Source of the DNA: Virgibacillus doumboii | GTDB lineage: Bacteria; Bacillota; Bacilli; Bacillales; Amphibacillaceae | Direction of reading: 5' to 3' | Assembly (NCBI RefSeq): GCF_902806455.1 | Contig: NZ_CADCWQ010000001.1 | Span: 3,100,001-3,164,000, forward strand | DNA: 64,000 bases | Shown: positions 54,603-63,725 of the stretch, in pieces | Numbering within the stretch: position 1 is the first letter of the stretch | How the letters are laid out: each line of letters starts with the position of its first letter | Program-made: the position numbers and the translations under genes | Notes under the pieces: generated by a model | Seen by the model: only the letters and a program-made list of their open reading frames with translations | Told to the model about the DNA's origin: nothing | Database searches by the model: none

Positions 54603-55331
54603 GTGACGGCAAATGATGCAGCACTGCAGTTTAATGAAGTGAATTATTCGGCAGAGGGCATACATATTTTAAAAAATATTACCGGATCAATCCCTGAGGG
54701 GAAAATCACAACACTGGTCGGTCCGTCCGGTGCTGGAAAAACAACCTTGTTCAAACTGTGCAATGGACTGCAGTCACCGGACTCTGGAGATATTTATATT
54801 AAAAATAAACATATCGACAGCTATGATCCGGTGGAATTACGGCGTAATGTGGGAATTGCATTGCAAAAAGCAACAATGATTGGCGGAAGTGTACAGAAAA
54901 ATCTGGAGCTCCCATTAAAGCTGCAGGGCCAGGAATTATCTATGGAGCGGGCAAAAGAACTTTTAAAAGTAGTCGGTCTGGATGAGGATTTTTTACGGCG
55001 AAACACGAAAGATTTATCAGGTGGGCAGCAGCAAAAACTGTCGATTGCACGCACACTCGTAAACAGTCCCGAAGTTTTATTGCTTGATGAAATCACATCA
55101 TCACTGGACAGTGTTTCCCGGCAGGACATTGAAGAACTTATCGTGGAAATAAAACGTAAATACGGAACAACAATTTTATGGATCACCCATAATTTGCAGC
55201 AGGCACTGACAATTGGTGATTATACGTGGGTGATGATGGACGGGGAAGTCGTTGAGACAGGTGAAAGTGAATTGTTGAGGGATCCGCAAAATGACCGGGT
55301 AAAACGCTTTGTAAGGGGTGAAATCGAATGA
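54603..55331 (+). CDS. fetA: FetA-like ABC transporter ATPase
   Basis: A 242-residue ATPase: Walker A GPSGAGKTT, Q-loop ALQKATMIGG, signature LSGGQQQKLSIARTL, Walker B LLLDEITSSLD and switch His WITHN. It pairs with the UPF0014 permease next to it; in E. coli the related FetAB exports iron and helps resist peroxide. GTG at 54603 is five bases after AAGGATGTG. The stop overlaps fetB by four bases. I use the symbol by homology; metal specificity is not shown. Confidence 0.82.
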   Translation: MTANDAALQFNEVNYSAEGIHILKNITGSIPEGKITTLVGPSGAGKTTLFKLCNGLQSPDSGDIYIKNKHIDSYDPVELRRNVGIALQKATMIGGSVQKNLELPLKLQGQELSMERAKELLKVVGLDEDFLRRNTKDLSGGQQQKLSIARTLVNSPEVLLLDEITSSLDSVSRQDIEELIVEIKRKYGTTILWITHNLQQALTIGDYTWVMMDGEVVETGESELLRDPQNDRVKRFVRGEIE

Positions 55332-56095
55332 GCTACCTTACGTTAGGTATTTCGCTTTTATTTGTTATCATTCCGCTTGTTTTATCCAAAACACTTAAAT
55401 TGGGACTGGAAAAAGATACCGTTATCGCAGCCATCCGCTCCATTATTCAATTGCTTGCAGTTGGCTATGTGCTCCAATTTGTCTTTGATTCCGAAAATAT
55501 GATTTATATCCTGTTGATGGTCGTACTGATGATAGGCGCAGCAACACACAATGCACAGAAAAAAGGTGCAGCTATTAAGGGGATTATCTGGAAATTAGTG
55601 GTGACATTCGTTTTTGTGGAAATTCTGACACAAAGTATTTTGCTCGGATTAAATATTACACCGCCAACTGCTCAATACATCATTCCAATTAGCGGGATGG
55701 TGGTTGGAAACTCGATGGTGCTTGCCATCCTGTTCCTTAACCGTTTCACATCGGAAATAGAAACACATCAGGATGAAACCGAACTAGTCCTGTCACTTGG
55801 CGGAACACCAAAACAGGCAATCCATACCCAGTTGATTAATTCCATTCAGGCAAGTACGATTCCAACGATTGAAAGCCAGAAAACAATCGGGCTTGTTCAG
55901 CTTCCAGGTATGATGAGTGGTCAAATCATTGCTGGTGCAGACCCTGTACAGGCGGTAATGTTCCAGCTGCTTATCCTGTTTCTTCTGTTGACGACCGCCG
56001 TTGTGACCAGTATCATGATTGGTTATCTATCGTATCCGACGCTGTTTAATCAGCGGATGCAGTTGGTAAAACAGCCCGGGGGCAATGAGTCCTGA
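55328..56095 (+). CDS. fetB: FetB-like permease (UPF0014)
   Basis: A 255-residue permease with about seven helices. Family landmarks are VIAAIRSIIQLLAVGYVLQ, PISGMVVGNSMVLA, the coupling region LSLGGTPKQAIH and GLVQLPGMMSGQIIAGADP, all typical of UPF0014/FetB. With FetA it forms an exporter in the cytoplasmic membrane, presumably for ferrous iron. The nearby heme protein (56416-56640) may share an oxidative-stress theme, but is transcribed from the other strand. Confidence 0.87.
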   Translation: MSYLTLGISLLFVIIPLVLSKTLKLGLEKDTVIAAIRSIIQLLAVGYVLQFVFDSENMIYILLMVVLMIGAATHNAQKKGAAIKGIIWKLVVTFVFVEILTQSILLGLNITPPTAQYIIPISGMVVGNSMVLAILFLNRFTSEIETHQDETELVLSLGGTPKQAIHTQLINSIQASTIPTIESQKTIGLVQLPGMMSGQIIAGADPVQAVMFQLLILFLLLTTAVVTSIMIGYLSYPTLFNQRMQLVKQPGGNES

Positions 56096-56200
56096 GCCAA
56101 ATTTTATGGGGGCGCCGATGAAGGTTTTCGCTTTGATTTAAGCTGTGATTTAATCTTCTTAATCTTTATTAGTCACCCTTCAGCAGAAATCTGGATCCAT

Positions 56201-56310
56201 TCGGGCACTCATATACCCGATGAGTTACCTTTCAACAGTATTCTGGCTTCGTTCGGGCACTCATATCCTTTCATCAGGTGCCCCGTTTCCCTGGGTCCTC
56301 ATAAATCTGA
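56201..56310. repeat. Intergenic repeats, TTCGGGCACTCATA type, ~52 bp period
   Basis: TCGGGCACTCATAT occurs at 56201 and 56253, 52 bases apart; a weaker GGGTCCTCATAAAT follows near 56293. Flanks include ATGAGTTACCTTTCA and GATGAAGG. Same family as 37272-37492. It lies between convergent fetB and the heme protein gene. Confidence 0.75.
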
Positions 56311-56370
56311 TTTTCAAGCGTGCGCTCAGTCAGCAGTAAAGACGATTTTAAAAACTATTATAAAAACAAA

Positions 56371-56398
56371 AACAGACCAGGCACACTCATGCCTGGTC
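56371..56398 (-). terminator. Intrinsic terminator of the heme protein gene
   Basis: Minus strand GACCAGGC, loop, GCCTGGTC, followed by TGTTTTTGTTTTT. It lies 18 bases after the stop. Confidence 0.87.
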
Positions 56399-56415
56399 CT
56401 ATCTATGTTCTTCTC

Positions 56416-56640
56416 TCATCTCCAATAGTTATTCGCCACTGCAACTGTCTGATAATGAATCGCAACAACTTGCGAAGCCATTGTCAGACTATCCGCATTA
56501 TCCGCATATACCGGTCTTAATTTCTCCCGGACATCCGCATCAGGCTGGGTATACCCCACACCCTTTCTGGCAAGTTTAATCGCCAGCTCAAAACCTTCCT
56601 GTGGTGTATCTGTTTTTAAACTTGGAAGCCATTCTGCCAT
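56416..56640 (-). CDS. Hexameric tyrosine-coordinated heme protein (HTHP)
   Basis: A 74-residue protein. The sequence WLPSLKTDTPQEGFELA and the following REKLRPVYADNADSL match the HTHP family known from Silicibacter pomeroyi, a hexamer in which Tyr45 is the heme iron ligand; Tyr45 here falls at that number in the VYADN segment. The family has peroxidase and weak catalase activity in vitro. ATG 56640 is behind GGGGGTGG; the upstream frame lacks a ribosome site. It has its own terminator and lies opposite fetAB. Heme binding is inferred. Confidence 0.85.
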   Translation of the reverse strand: MAEWLPSLKTDTPQEGFELAIKLARKGVGYTQPDADVREKLRPVYADNADSLTMASQVVAIHYQTVAVANNYWR

Positions 56641-56823
56641 AATATCCACCCCCCTCTCACTCAAATATAAACTTTTCTGAAAAAATAACAATTAATATAT
56701 GGCTTTATATCACCTTTTTAATTGAAGTAAATTATAATCTCTATAAAAATTTACACGAATTTTCGAATAAAAATAGAAGCAACTTCATTTAATATAAGAA
56801 ACATTCTTTTCGAGGTGAAATAT

Positions 56824-57795
56824 ATGGCGCAAAAACCGCTTTTGGAGGTTGAAGGATTAAAGACGCACTTTTACCTGGATGATAACTTAGTCGCAAAAGC
56901 AGTTGACGGTGTTGACCTATCAGTAAAACCCGGTGAAACAGTTGCAATTGTTGGAGAGTCCGGAAGTGGTAAGAGCATCACCTCCCTGTCAATCATGCAA
57001 TTAGTTCAAAAGCCGGGAAAGATCATCGAAGGTACCGTAAAACTGGAAAGTCAAAATCTGCTTGAAAAATCACCGAAACAGATGACAAAAATACGCGGTA
57101 ATGATATCGCAATGATTTTTCAGGAGCCGATGACCGCACTAAATCCGGTCTATACAATCGGCAATCAGATTATTGAAACAATACGAAAGCACAAGAAACT
57201 TCCGAAAAAAGAAGCCCGGCACAGAGCAATCGAATTACTGCAGATCGTTGGGTTTCCGAGAGCAGAGGAAATTATTGATGAATATCCGCATCAGCTGTCT
57301 GGTGGTATGCGCCAGCGGGCGATGATTGCGATGGCGATTTCATGTGAACCAAAATTGTTAATCGCTGATGAACCATCGACAGCATTGGATGTGACAATAC
57401 AGGCGCAAATACTGGATTTATTAATCGAAATGAAAAAAGAGCTTGATATGGCAATTCTGCTGATAACACACGATTTAGGTGTAGTTGCTGAGTATGCCGA
57501 TCGGGTTTTGGTTATGTATGGCGGCCAAATTGTTGAAGAAACGTCAGTTGAAAAACTGTTTAAAAATACAAAACACCCCTATACAACGGGATTACTTGAG
57601 AGCTTACCTAATTTAGATAAAGAGATGGATCGATTAGGACAGATTAAAGGCACCGTGCCACCCGCACACAGTTTCCCGAAAGGATGCCGTTTTTCAGCCC
57701 GATGCCCGCATGTAATGGACCGCTGCCTGGAATCAAATCCGGAATTGCGCGATGTCGAGGCAAATCACAAGGTTCGTTGTTATCTCTATGAATAA
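56824..57795 (+). CDS. appD: Oligopeptide ABC transporter ATPase, AppD/OppD type
   Basis: A 323-residue ATPase: Walker [10 protein letters not shown]-loop IFQEPMTALNPV, signature LSGGMRQRAMIAMAI, Walker B LLIADEPSTALD, switch His THD. The C-terminal peptide-transporter region has the Cys-rich GCRFSARCPHVMDRC with a later Cys, as in members carrying a 4Fe-4S cluster. ATG 56824 is preceded by GAGGTG; the GTG at 56815 would be within that site. The gene order D-F-A-B-C is that of B. subtilis app, not opp (A-B-C-D-F). Confidence 0.87.
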   Translation: MAQKPLLEVEGLKTHFYLDDNLVAKAVDGVDLSVKPGETVAIVGESGSGKSITSLSIMQLVQKPGKIIEGTVKLESQNLLEKSPKQMTKIRGNDIAMIFQEPMTALNPVYTIGNQIIETIRKHKKLPKKEARHRAIELLQIVGFPRAEEIIDEYPHQLSGGMRQRAMIAMAISCEPKLLIADEPSTALDVTIQAQILDLLIEMKKELDMAILLITHDLGVVAEYADRVLVMYGGQIVEETSVEKLFKNTKHPYTTGLLESLPNLDKEMDRLGQIKGTVPPAHSFPKGCRFSARCPHVMDRCLESNPELRDVEANHKVRCYLYE

Positions 57796-57809
57796 GGGGG
57801 CTACATACA

Positions 57810-58847
57810 ATGGCGATTTCCGATGAACAGATTTACCATAATAAGTCTGAAAATACAGAAAACAAAGGTGAAGAAGTTCTGCTTCAGGCTGAAAACATTA
57901 AAAAATACTTCCCAATTCAAGGAGGAATTTTGAGACGTACAGTAGGCCATGTCAAAGCTGTTGATGACGTTTCGTTTGAAATAAATAAAGGTGAAACACT
58001 TGGAGTTGTAGGAGAGTCAGGTTCAGGCAAGTCCACCCTGGGCCGGGTTATTCTGCGCCTTCTTGAGCCAACTGAAGGTAACATCAGATTCGAAAAAAAT
58101 AATATTGCACACCTTAGTAAACGGCAACTTCGAGGCTATCGAAAAAATATGCAAATTGTTTTTCAGGATCCTTTTGCTTCGCTCAATTCCAAAATGAGTG
58201 TCGGTGAACTTATTGAGGAGCCTTTGCTTGTTCAAACGTCAGCCAATAAAGCCGAACGCAAGGAAAAGTCCATTGAACTGCTGGAGAAAGTTGGGTTGCG
58301 TGCAAGTGACCGGACAAAATATCCGCATGAATTTTCCGGGGGCCAGCGTCAGCGGATCAGCATCGCCCGCGCACTGGCACTCAATCCAAAATTTATTATC
58401 TACGATGAGCCGGTTTCGGCACTTGATGTCTCGATTCAGGCACAGGTACTGAACTTAATGGCTGATCTGCAGGATGAATTTGACTTAACCTATTTGTTCA
58501 TTGCACATGACTTAAGTGTTGTAAAGCACATAAGCAGTCGTGTAGCTGTCATGTATCTCGGACGAATTGCCGAGATTGCACCGAAGAATTCACTTTATGA
58601 TAACCCGCTTCACCCATATACCCAGGCATTACTTTCATCTGTACCATCAACAGACATCTATAATCGCCGCGAAAAAATCAAATTAACCGGAGACTTGCCG
58701 AGCCCTGCCAATCCACCATCCGGGTGTGTGTTCCGGACGCGTTGTCCATTTGCACATGACCGGTGTTCCGTGGAACGGCCGGAACTTAAGGAAGTCGGTA
58801 ACGGTCATCACGTTGCATGCCACTTGTACGACGAATCGAACATATAA
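57810..58847 (+). CDS. appF: Oligopeptide ABC transporter ATPase, AppF/OppF type
   Basis: A 345-residue ATPase: Walker [13 protein letters not shown], signature [15 protein letters not shown], Walker [12 protein letters not shown], and the C-terminal [15 protein letters not shown] cluster. About 25 acidic residues precede the usual start. It partners AppD in powering peptide import. It is 14 bases after appD, with GGGG ahead of the ATG. A 97-base gap with no evident terminator separates it from appA. Confidence 0.88.
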   Translation: MAISDEQIYHNKSENTENKGEEVLLQAENIKKYFPIQGGILRRTVGHVKAVDDVSFEINKGETLGVVGESGSGKSTLGRVILRLLEPTEGNIRFEKNNIAHLSKRQLRGYRKNMQIVFQDPFASLNSKMSVGELIEEPLLVQTSANKAERKEKSIELLEKVGLRASDRTKYPHEFSGGQRQRISIARALALNPKFIIYDEPVSALDVSIQAQVLNLMADLQDEFDLTYLFIAHDLSVVKHISSRVAVMYLGRIAEIAPKNSLYDNPLHPYTQALLSSVPSTDIYNRREKIKLTGDLPSPANPPSGCVFRTRCPFAHDRCSVERPELKEVGNGHHVACHLYDESNI

Positions 58848-58944
58848 CAAGGCGGGTACTGAATAAAGCATTGGGGGTGATTTATCAGCAAAAGAACCGT
58901 AAGAATTTGCTTCGATACAAAAAAATAAAAGGGGTGATTTTTCG

Positions 58945-60753
58945 ATGTTGAGAAAAAATTGGCTGTTTTTGCTGATTGTTGCACTGACATTTGGATTGCT
59001 TCTTGCCGCATGCAGTGGTGGTGACTCAACCGAAGAAGGCACAGAGGATGAATCCGGAGAAGGGACAGAGCAGGAAGAAACAAGTGAAGAAGAACAAGCT
59101 TCTGATGAGCCACAGATGGGCGGCACACTGACAGGTGCAATGGACACAGCACCTGCCGGTATGTTTAACCCTATTTTTTATGAAGAAGCATACGAAGCCA
59201 ATATTCTTGATTTCACACATGAAGGGCTTCTCGATCAAAATAAAAAGCTTGAATTTATACCGAACCTTGCAAGTGACTGGAAAATAAACGAAGACAATAC
59301 AGAAATCACATTAACACTTGAAGAAGGCGTTACCTGGCATGATGGTGAGCCATTTACTGCAGAAGATGTTGTATTTACCTATAAATCAATTGCAAAGCCG
59401 GGATATGTGGAAGCAGGCGGTATCCGTACCGAGTATGTGGTAAGACTGCTTGGCTACGAAGAATTCAACAGCGGAGAAACAGATGAATTTAAAGGTGTTG
59501 TTGCCGAGGACGAACATACGGTTACCTTTAAATTTGCCGAACCGAATGTAACCATTTTAAAAGATGTTTCCTTCCCGATTATACCGGAGCATGTATTTGG
59601 AGATGTCCCGATAGCCGAAATGCCGGAACATCCAGCATCACTAAATGCAGGTGAAGTAATCGGAACAGGACCATTCCAGTTCACTGAAATGCTTGAACGT
59701 GAGCAATATGTACTCTCAAAGAATGAAAACTACTGGAAAGGCGAGCCGTACCTTGACCAGATTGTCTGGCGAATTGTTGAACAATCCGTAATGCTTGGAC
59801 TGCTGGAAAACGGTGAGATTGATTTCATTGCCGATCCAAATGGAGTCCCTGCAGCTGATTATGAAACGGTAGCCGGCCTTGATCATGTAGAGATTATTGA
59901 ACAGACTGATTTTGGCTACCAGCTGATGGGCTTCAAAATAAATCACCGAACAGCTGCTGACGTTGAAAGCGGGGCAATTGAACCTGACAATTGGGTGCCA
60001 AATGAAGATATGAGTAATCAGCAGGTTCGACAGGCAATGGCATATGCAATTAACCGCAAGGCCATTGTTGATAACCTGTTGTACGGTCATGGTTCTGTTA
60101 TCAATGCGCCAATTGCACAGCAATTCTGGGCATATGATGAAGAAGCAGTTACAGCGTATGAATACAACCCTGAAAAAGCCGGGGAATTGCTTGATGAAGC
60201 GGGATATACAGATACAAACGGTGACGGTTTCAGGGAAACACCTGATGGAGAGGAATGGGTCGTTAACCTGAACTATCCAACGGGTAACCAGCTCCGTGAA
60301 GATTCTGCACCGATTATCGCACAGTTCCTTGAAGAAGTTGGTATAAAGATTGATTTGCGTCAGCCAAAAGAAATGACTGCCTATGTTGAAAATTTAACGA
60401 ACGATAATACGGACTGGGATCTTTACCTGCTTGGCTGGAGCCTGGGCAGTGGTGATCCTGACCCATCCGCATTGTGGAAATCAACGGCAGCCTACAACTT
60501 CTCAAGGTGGAATAATCCGGATTCTGACCGGTTAATGCAGGAAGCGATGCAGGCACCTGAAGCATTTGAACAATCCTATCGTGCAGAAAAGTACAGTGAA
60601 TGGCAGGCACTGTTTTCAGAGGATTTACCAGCCCTTCTCCTGTACGCACAAAATAAAATTTACGCTTTCAATCAACGTTTGCATGGTGTTGATCCAATGC
60701 CGTACTCGTTTATAAACGATCCTCACAAATGGTGGGTATCTGAGCAGAAATAG
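58945..60753 (+). CDS. appA: Oligopeptide-binding lipoprotein, AppA/OppA type
   Basis: A 602-residue extracytoplasmic receptor (SBP_bac_5). The signal ends LLLAACSGG with Cys23 as lipid anchor; a strongly acidic linker (Glu-rich, residues 28-52) follows, common in halotolerant Gram-positives. The body starts GGTLTGAMDTAPAGMFNPIFYE and shows the repeated family pattern (DWKINEDNTEITLTLEEGVTWHDG in part, KAIVDNLLYGHG). It captures peptides outside the membrane. A terminator-like hairpin after it likely reduces permease mRNA. Confidence 0.9.
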   Translation: MLRKNWLFLLIVALTFGLLLAACSGGDSTEEGTEDESGEGTEQEETSEEEQASDEPQMGGTLTGAMDTAPAGMFNPIFYEEAYEANILDFTHEGLLDQNKKLEFIPNLASDWKINEDNTEITLTLEEGVTWHDGEPFTAEDVVFTYKSIAKPGYVEAGGIRTEYVVRLLGYEEFNSGETDEFKGVVAEDEHTVTFKFAEPNVTILKDVSFPIIPEHVFGDVPIAEMPEHPASLNAGEVIGTGPFQFTEMLEREQYVLSKNENYWKGEPYLDQIVWRIVEQSVMLGLLENGEIDFIADPNGVPAADYETVAGLDHVEIIEQTDFGYQLMGFKINHRTAADVESGAIEPDNWVPNEDMSNQQVRQAMAYAINRKAIVDNLLYGHGSVINAPIAQQFWAYDEEAVTAYEYNPEKAGELLDEAGYTDTNGDGFRETPDGEEWVVNLNYPTGNQLREDSAPIIAQFLEEVGIKIDLRQPKEMTAYVENLTNDNTDWDLYLLGWSLGSGDPDPSALWKSTAAYNFSRWNNPDSDRLMQEAMQAPEAFEQSYRAEKYSEWQALFSEDLPALLLYAQNKIYAFNQRLHGVDPMPYSFINDPHKWWVSEQK

Positions 60754-60768
60754 ATTAGCCCATTTGAA

Positions 60769-60802
60769 AGAGCGTGTGGATAGCACCGCATGCTCTTTTT
60801 TT
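60769..60802 (+). terminator. Partial terminator between appA and appB
   Basis: AGAGCGTG and CGCATGCTCT form a stem followed by seven T. It stands 15 bases after appA and within the operon, so it may let only part of the transcripts reach appB and appC, giving excess binding protein. Confidence 0.72.
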
Positions 60803-60842
60803 AAAAAGTACACTAAGAATAATTTGTTGCTACCTGAATCCG

Positions 60843-60958
60843 CAGTCTGTATACACTTCGCTTTCCGGGGGCGGCTGGTGAGCCCTCTCCGTGCTTACGC
60901 ACTCCGTGGTCTCACCGATGCCTTAGCTCCCCCAGGAGTCTACGTGTATACAGCCTGC
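60843..60958. repeat. Large imperfect hairpin repeat (dispersed Bacillaceae type)
   Basis: Arms CTGTATACAC (60847-60856) and GTGTATACAG (60944-60953) are perfect inverted repeats; inside, GGTGAG..CTCACC and GGGGG..CCCCC pair in turn around a centre near 60898. It has TTCGCTTTCC near the left side and AGGAGTCTACG near the right, features I associate with a hairpin repeat scattered in many Bacillus-related genomes; I cannot confirm the family here. It is noncoding. Confidence 0.78.
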
Positions 60959-61076
60959 TAGTAAAAAAATGTATACCAAGAATAATAGTAATATACGTAC
61001 CTTTTAAAAAATCGAAGTATAATAACACACAAAATTCAAAGATAAAAAGCCCGGTTAAACTAAAGGGGGGAGACTT

Positions 61077-62045
61077 ATGTACAAATATATCATTCGTCGG
61101 ACACTTGTATTTATTCCAATGCTTTTTGCCCTGACCATCATTGTATTCGGGCTTGCAAAAGCAGCACCCGGGGATGCGTTAACCGGGCAATCACTTGCTG
61201 ACCCGAATGTTGATCCGGAAGTATATGAACAGCAGCGGGAAGCATTAGGACTGAACGATCCATTACCTGTTCAATATTGGCGGTGGATAAGTGATGCCGC
61301 ACAGGGGGACTTTGGAAAATCATTAGTCTTTAACGGACGTTCCGTAGCCGAGCTGATTGAAGCCCGGTTTGCCAACACCCTTTATTTAGGCCTCTTCTCA
61401 CTTGGTATTACGATTCTAGTGGGTATTCCAATAGGGATTTATTCTGCACGACATCCTTATTCGCTCCTTGATTATGGAGCAACGGGATTCGGCTTTCTCG
61501 GCCTTGCCATTCCAAATTTCTTTTTCGGATTAATTGCTATATACTTCCTGTCTATTAATCTGGGATGGTTCCCTGCACAAGGCACACTATCTGCTCCGGG
61601 CATGACCGGTTTTGAAGCATTCATGGATCGTATTCACCATATGATATTACCCGGGATAACACTTGGCCTGGCAGGAACAGCAACATACATGCGCTACATG
61701 CGTTCGGAAGTGCTTGATGTCCTGGGCAGTGATTACATCCGAACCGCACGAGCCAAAGGGATGAGCGACACGAACGTTCTTTATAAACACACCCTCCGTA
61801 ACGCACTAATCCCGATTATTACGCTAATGGGATTTGAAGTTGGTGTTTTACTGAGTGGTGCGGTTATTACCGAACAGGTCTTTCAGTACCCAGGGCTCGG
61901 AACACTGTTTTTAAGTTCAGTGGTAAACCGTGACTTTCCGGTAGTAATGGCGATTGCCCTGATATTGGGCGTACTGATTTTGATTGGAAACTTATTAGCC
62001 GATATTTTTTACAGCATTATCGATCCAAGAATCCGATACGATTGA
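61077..62045 (+). CDS. appB: Oligopeptide ABC transporter permease, AppB/OppB type
   Basis: A 322-residue permease: MYKYIIRRTLVFIPMLFALTIIVF with the first helix, six helices in all, and the EAA loop DYIRTARAKGMSDTNVLYKH that docks on the ATPases. GGGGGGAG precedes the ATG. A gap of 323 bases from appA holds a partial terminator and a hairpin repeat, so appB-appC may also have their own promoter; AT-rich sequence at 60990-61040 leaves this open. Confidence 0.88.
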   Translation: MYKYIIRRTLVFIPMLFALTIIVFGLAKAAPGDALTGQSLADPNVDPEVYEQQREALGLNDPLPVQYWRWISDAAQGDFGKSLVFNGRSVAELIEARFANTLYLGLFSLGITILVGIPIGIYSARHPYSLLDYGATGFGFLGLAIPNFFFGLIAIYFLSINLGWFPAQGTLSAPGMTGFEAFMDRIHHMILPGITLGLAGTATYMRYMRSEVLDVLGSDYIRTARAKGMSDTNVLYKHTLRNALIPIITLMGFEVGVLLSGAVITEQVFQYPGLGTLFLSSVVNRDFPVVMAIALILGVLILIGNLLADIFYSIIDPRIRYD

Positions 62046-62056
62046 GGTGAAAACAT

Positions 62057-62980
62057 ATGCATTCAAATCTGCAAGAACCATCGTCGCCACAGCCAGAAGG
62101 CAACCCGGATGAAAGCCAAGTCAAAAGCAAAAGCCCATTTCAATTGGCATTACGCCGGTTCATGCGAAACAAGTTAGCTGTCATCAGCGTCTTTGTTTTA
62201 ATAATGATTACCATCGTATGTGTGATGGCTCCTGTATTTACCGACCAGGATCCGGAGAAAACAAATCTATTACTGATTGAGAAAGGACCGAGCGAGGAAC
62301 ATATTCTGGGCACAAACGGACAAGGGCAGGATAACTTTGCACGCTTGTTATATGGCGGACGAATTTCACTAATTGTCGGTTTCAGTGCAATGTTCTTCAC
62401 ATTGGTAATCGGAGTTATTCTGGGTTCGGTTGCCGGCTATTACGGCGGCAAGATAGACGGATTAATCATGCGGGCGGCCGATATAATGCTCATGCTCCCG
62501 TTCCTGGTACTGGTGCTTACGATAATGGCCATTATTGAGGAAGTGACCATCCAGATATTTGTCACCATTATCGCGATTACATCCTGGCCGAATCTGACGC
62601 GGATCATCCGGGGAACGTTCCTATCGCTCCGTGAACAGGAGTTTGTCCTTGGCGCACGAGCAATCGGAGCAACCGATTTTCGGATTATTTTTAAACACTT
62701 TATACCAAATGCGATTGGGCCAATTATTGTTAATGCCACATTGATGATGGCTGTATATATTATCATTGAATCAGGTCTCAGCTTTATCGGTTTTGGCATT
62801 CCACAACCAACACCAACGTGGGGGAATATGATTTCAGAGGCAATGAACGTCCGGATTCTCCGTGATCATCCGGAAGCCTGGATTCCACCGGGAGTAGCGA
62901 TTTTGGTTACTGTGCTGGCGATAAACTTTATTGGTGACGGGTTGCGTGATGCGTTTGATCCGAAGAGTAAGCAGCGGTAG
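62057..62980 (+). CDS. appC: Oligopeptide ABC transporter permease, AppC/OppC type
   Basis: A 307-residue permease, the second channel half. A hydrophilic N-terminal 30 residues precede FQLALRRFMRNKLAVISVFV; the EAA loop reads EFVLGARAIGATDFRIIFKH; and the end VLAINFIGDGLRDAFDPK is a family signature. It follows appB by 11 bases with GAGGTG. It ends the app operon; a weak GC-poor hairpin near 63010-63045 may terminate it. Confidence 0.9.
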   Translation: MHSNLQEPSSPQPEGNPDESQVKSKSPFQLALRRFMRNKLAVISVFVLIMITIVCVMAPVFTDQDPEKTNLLLIEKGPSEEHILGTNGQGQDNFARLLYGGRISLIVGFSAMFFTLVIGVILGSVAGYYGGKIDGLIMRAADIMLMLPFLVLVLTIMAIIEEVTIQIFVTIIAITSWPNLTRIIRGTFLSLREQEFVLGARAIGATDFRIIFKHFIPNAIGPIIVNATLMMAVYIIIESGLSFIGFGIPQPTPTWGNMISEAMNVRILRDHPEAWIPPGVAILVTVLAINFIGDGLRDAFDPKSKQR

Positions 62981-63115
62981 GGGGTGTGAGATAAATACTT
63001 ATAATGAGGAGTCTTCCGTTGTGGGGGCTCTGTTTGTTTTTTATCCAAAAGATATTAGCTGATTTTGGGATAGACAAAGAAGCCGCGCAGCCTTATTTGA
63101 GATTATGCCCTTAAT

Positions 63116-63289
63116 TTAACCTTTTAAAGTCCCATAGGGTATTTGTTTTGCAGTCAAAACAGGCATATATGACAATCCTTTATAAGCATCCAAATGTATC
63201 CGTTCCTTAACTTCTGGTGGATATGCAAGTATATTGCTTAATTCATCAAGGGCAGTTTGTGACCAATAGACATTATAAGTTTTGTTCAC
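63116..63289 (-). pseudogene. RelE/ParE-type toxin, probably truncated
   Basis: On the minus strand a GTG at 63289 opens a 57-codon frame starting MNKTYNVYWSQTALDEL, which matches the N-terminal half of RelE/ParE toxins (strand, then two helices: LSNILAYPPEVKERI). It stops after YGTLKG, about where the second half with the catalytic strands should start; usual length is 85-100. The GTG overlaps the antitoxin-like gene by 17 bases, the usual coupling. The stop suggests the toxin is dead. It could be a short functional variant, but I see no support for that. Confidence 0.6.
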
Positions 63290-63551
63290 TTTCAAACTCC
63301 CTGATTTTATGCTGAAGATACTTTAGTCCCTGCTCTTGATCATAAATACGTCCATTTTCACGATCTTCCCGACTTTTCTGTACCTGCTGGATGAGTTCCT
63401 TATCAATAGAAAAAAGGTCTAAGTCCATTTGATCAATTGCTTCTCTTTCCCGTTTCATATTTAAATAACCAATAAAGTCATATACTTCAGCCCTATCTTC
63501 TTCGTGAATAAAGTCAATCAGCCGTTTTAGTTCTTTACGGTTAACACTCAT
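63273..63551 (-). CDS. Antitoxin-like protein next to the truncated toxin
   Basis: A 92-residue hydrophilic protein (MSVNRKELKRLIDFIHEEDR) with many charged helices, ending REFESEQNL. The layout of an N-terminal helical dimerisation/DNA-binding part and a charged C-terminal part is what toxin-neutralising proteins show, and it overlaps the toxin start. I do not recognise a precise antitoxin family. ATG 63551 has a weak AAGG; longer starts upstream are possible. Confidence 0.6.
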   Translation of the reverse strand: MSVNRKELKRLIDFIHEEDRAEVYDFIGYLNMKREREAIDQMDLDLFSIDKELIQQVQKSREDRENGRIYDQEQGLKYLQHKIREFESEQNL

Positions 63552-63725
63552 TTTAAACACAGCCTTATTATTTACTAACACCATTATAGCTTTGAATGAA
63601 TCATTTCTAGAACCCATCCTTATTTCAATATAAAATTCACTCCAAAATCTTATTCAATAAGCGGGCCCGATAATAGCAAAGTTTATTAATTACCTAGATG
63701 ATTGAATTAGTAAGGACGTGTCTTA

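Noticed and set aside
60764..60961. 65-codon open frame reading through the hairpin repeat
   Set aside because: It runs through a terminator and a palindromic repeat, has no ribosome site and encodes no recognisable protein.
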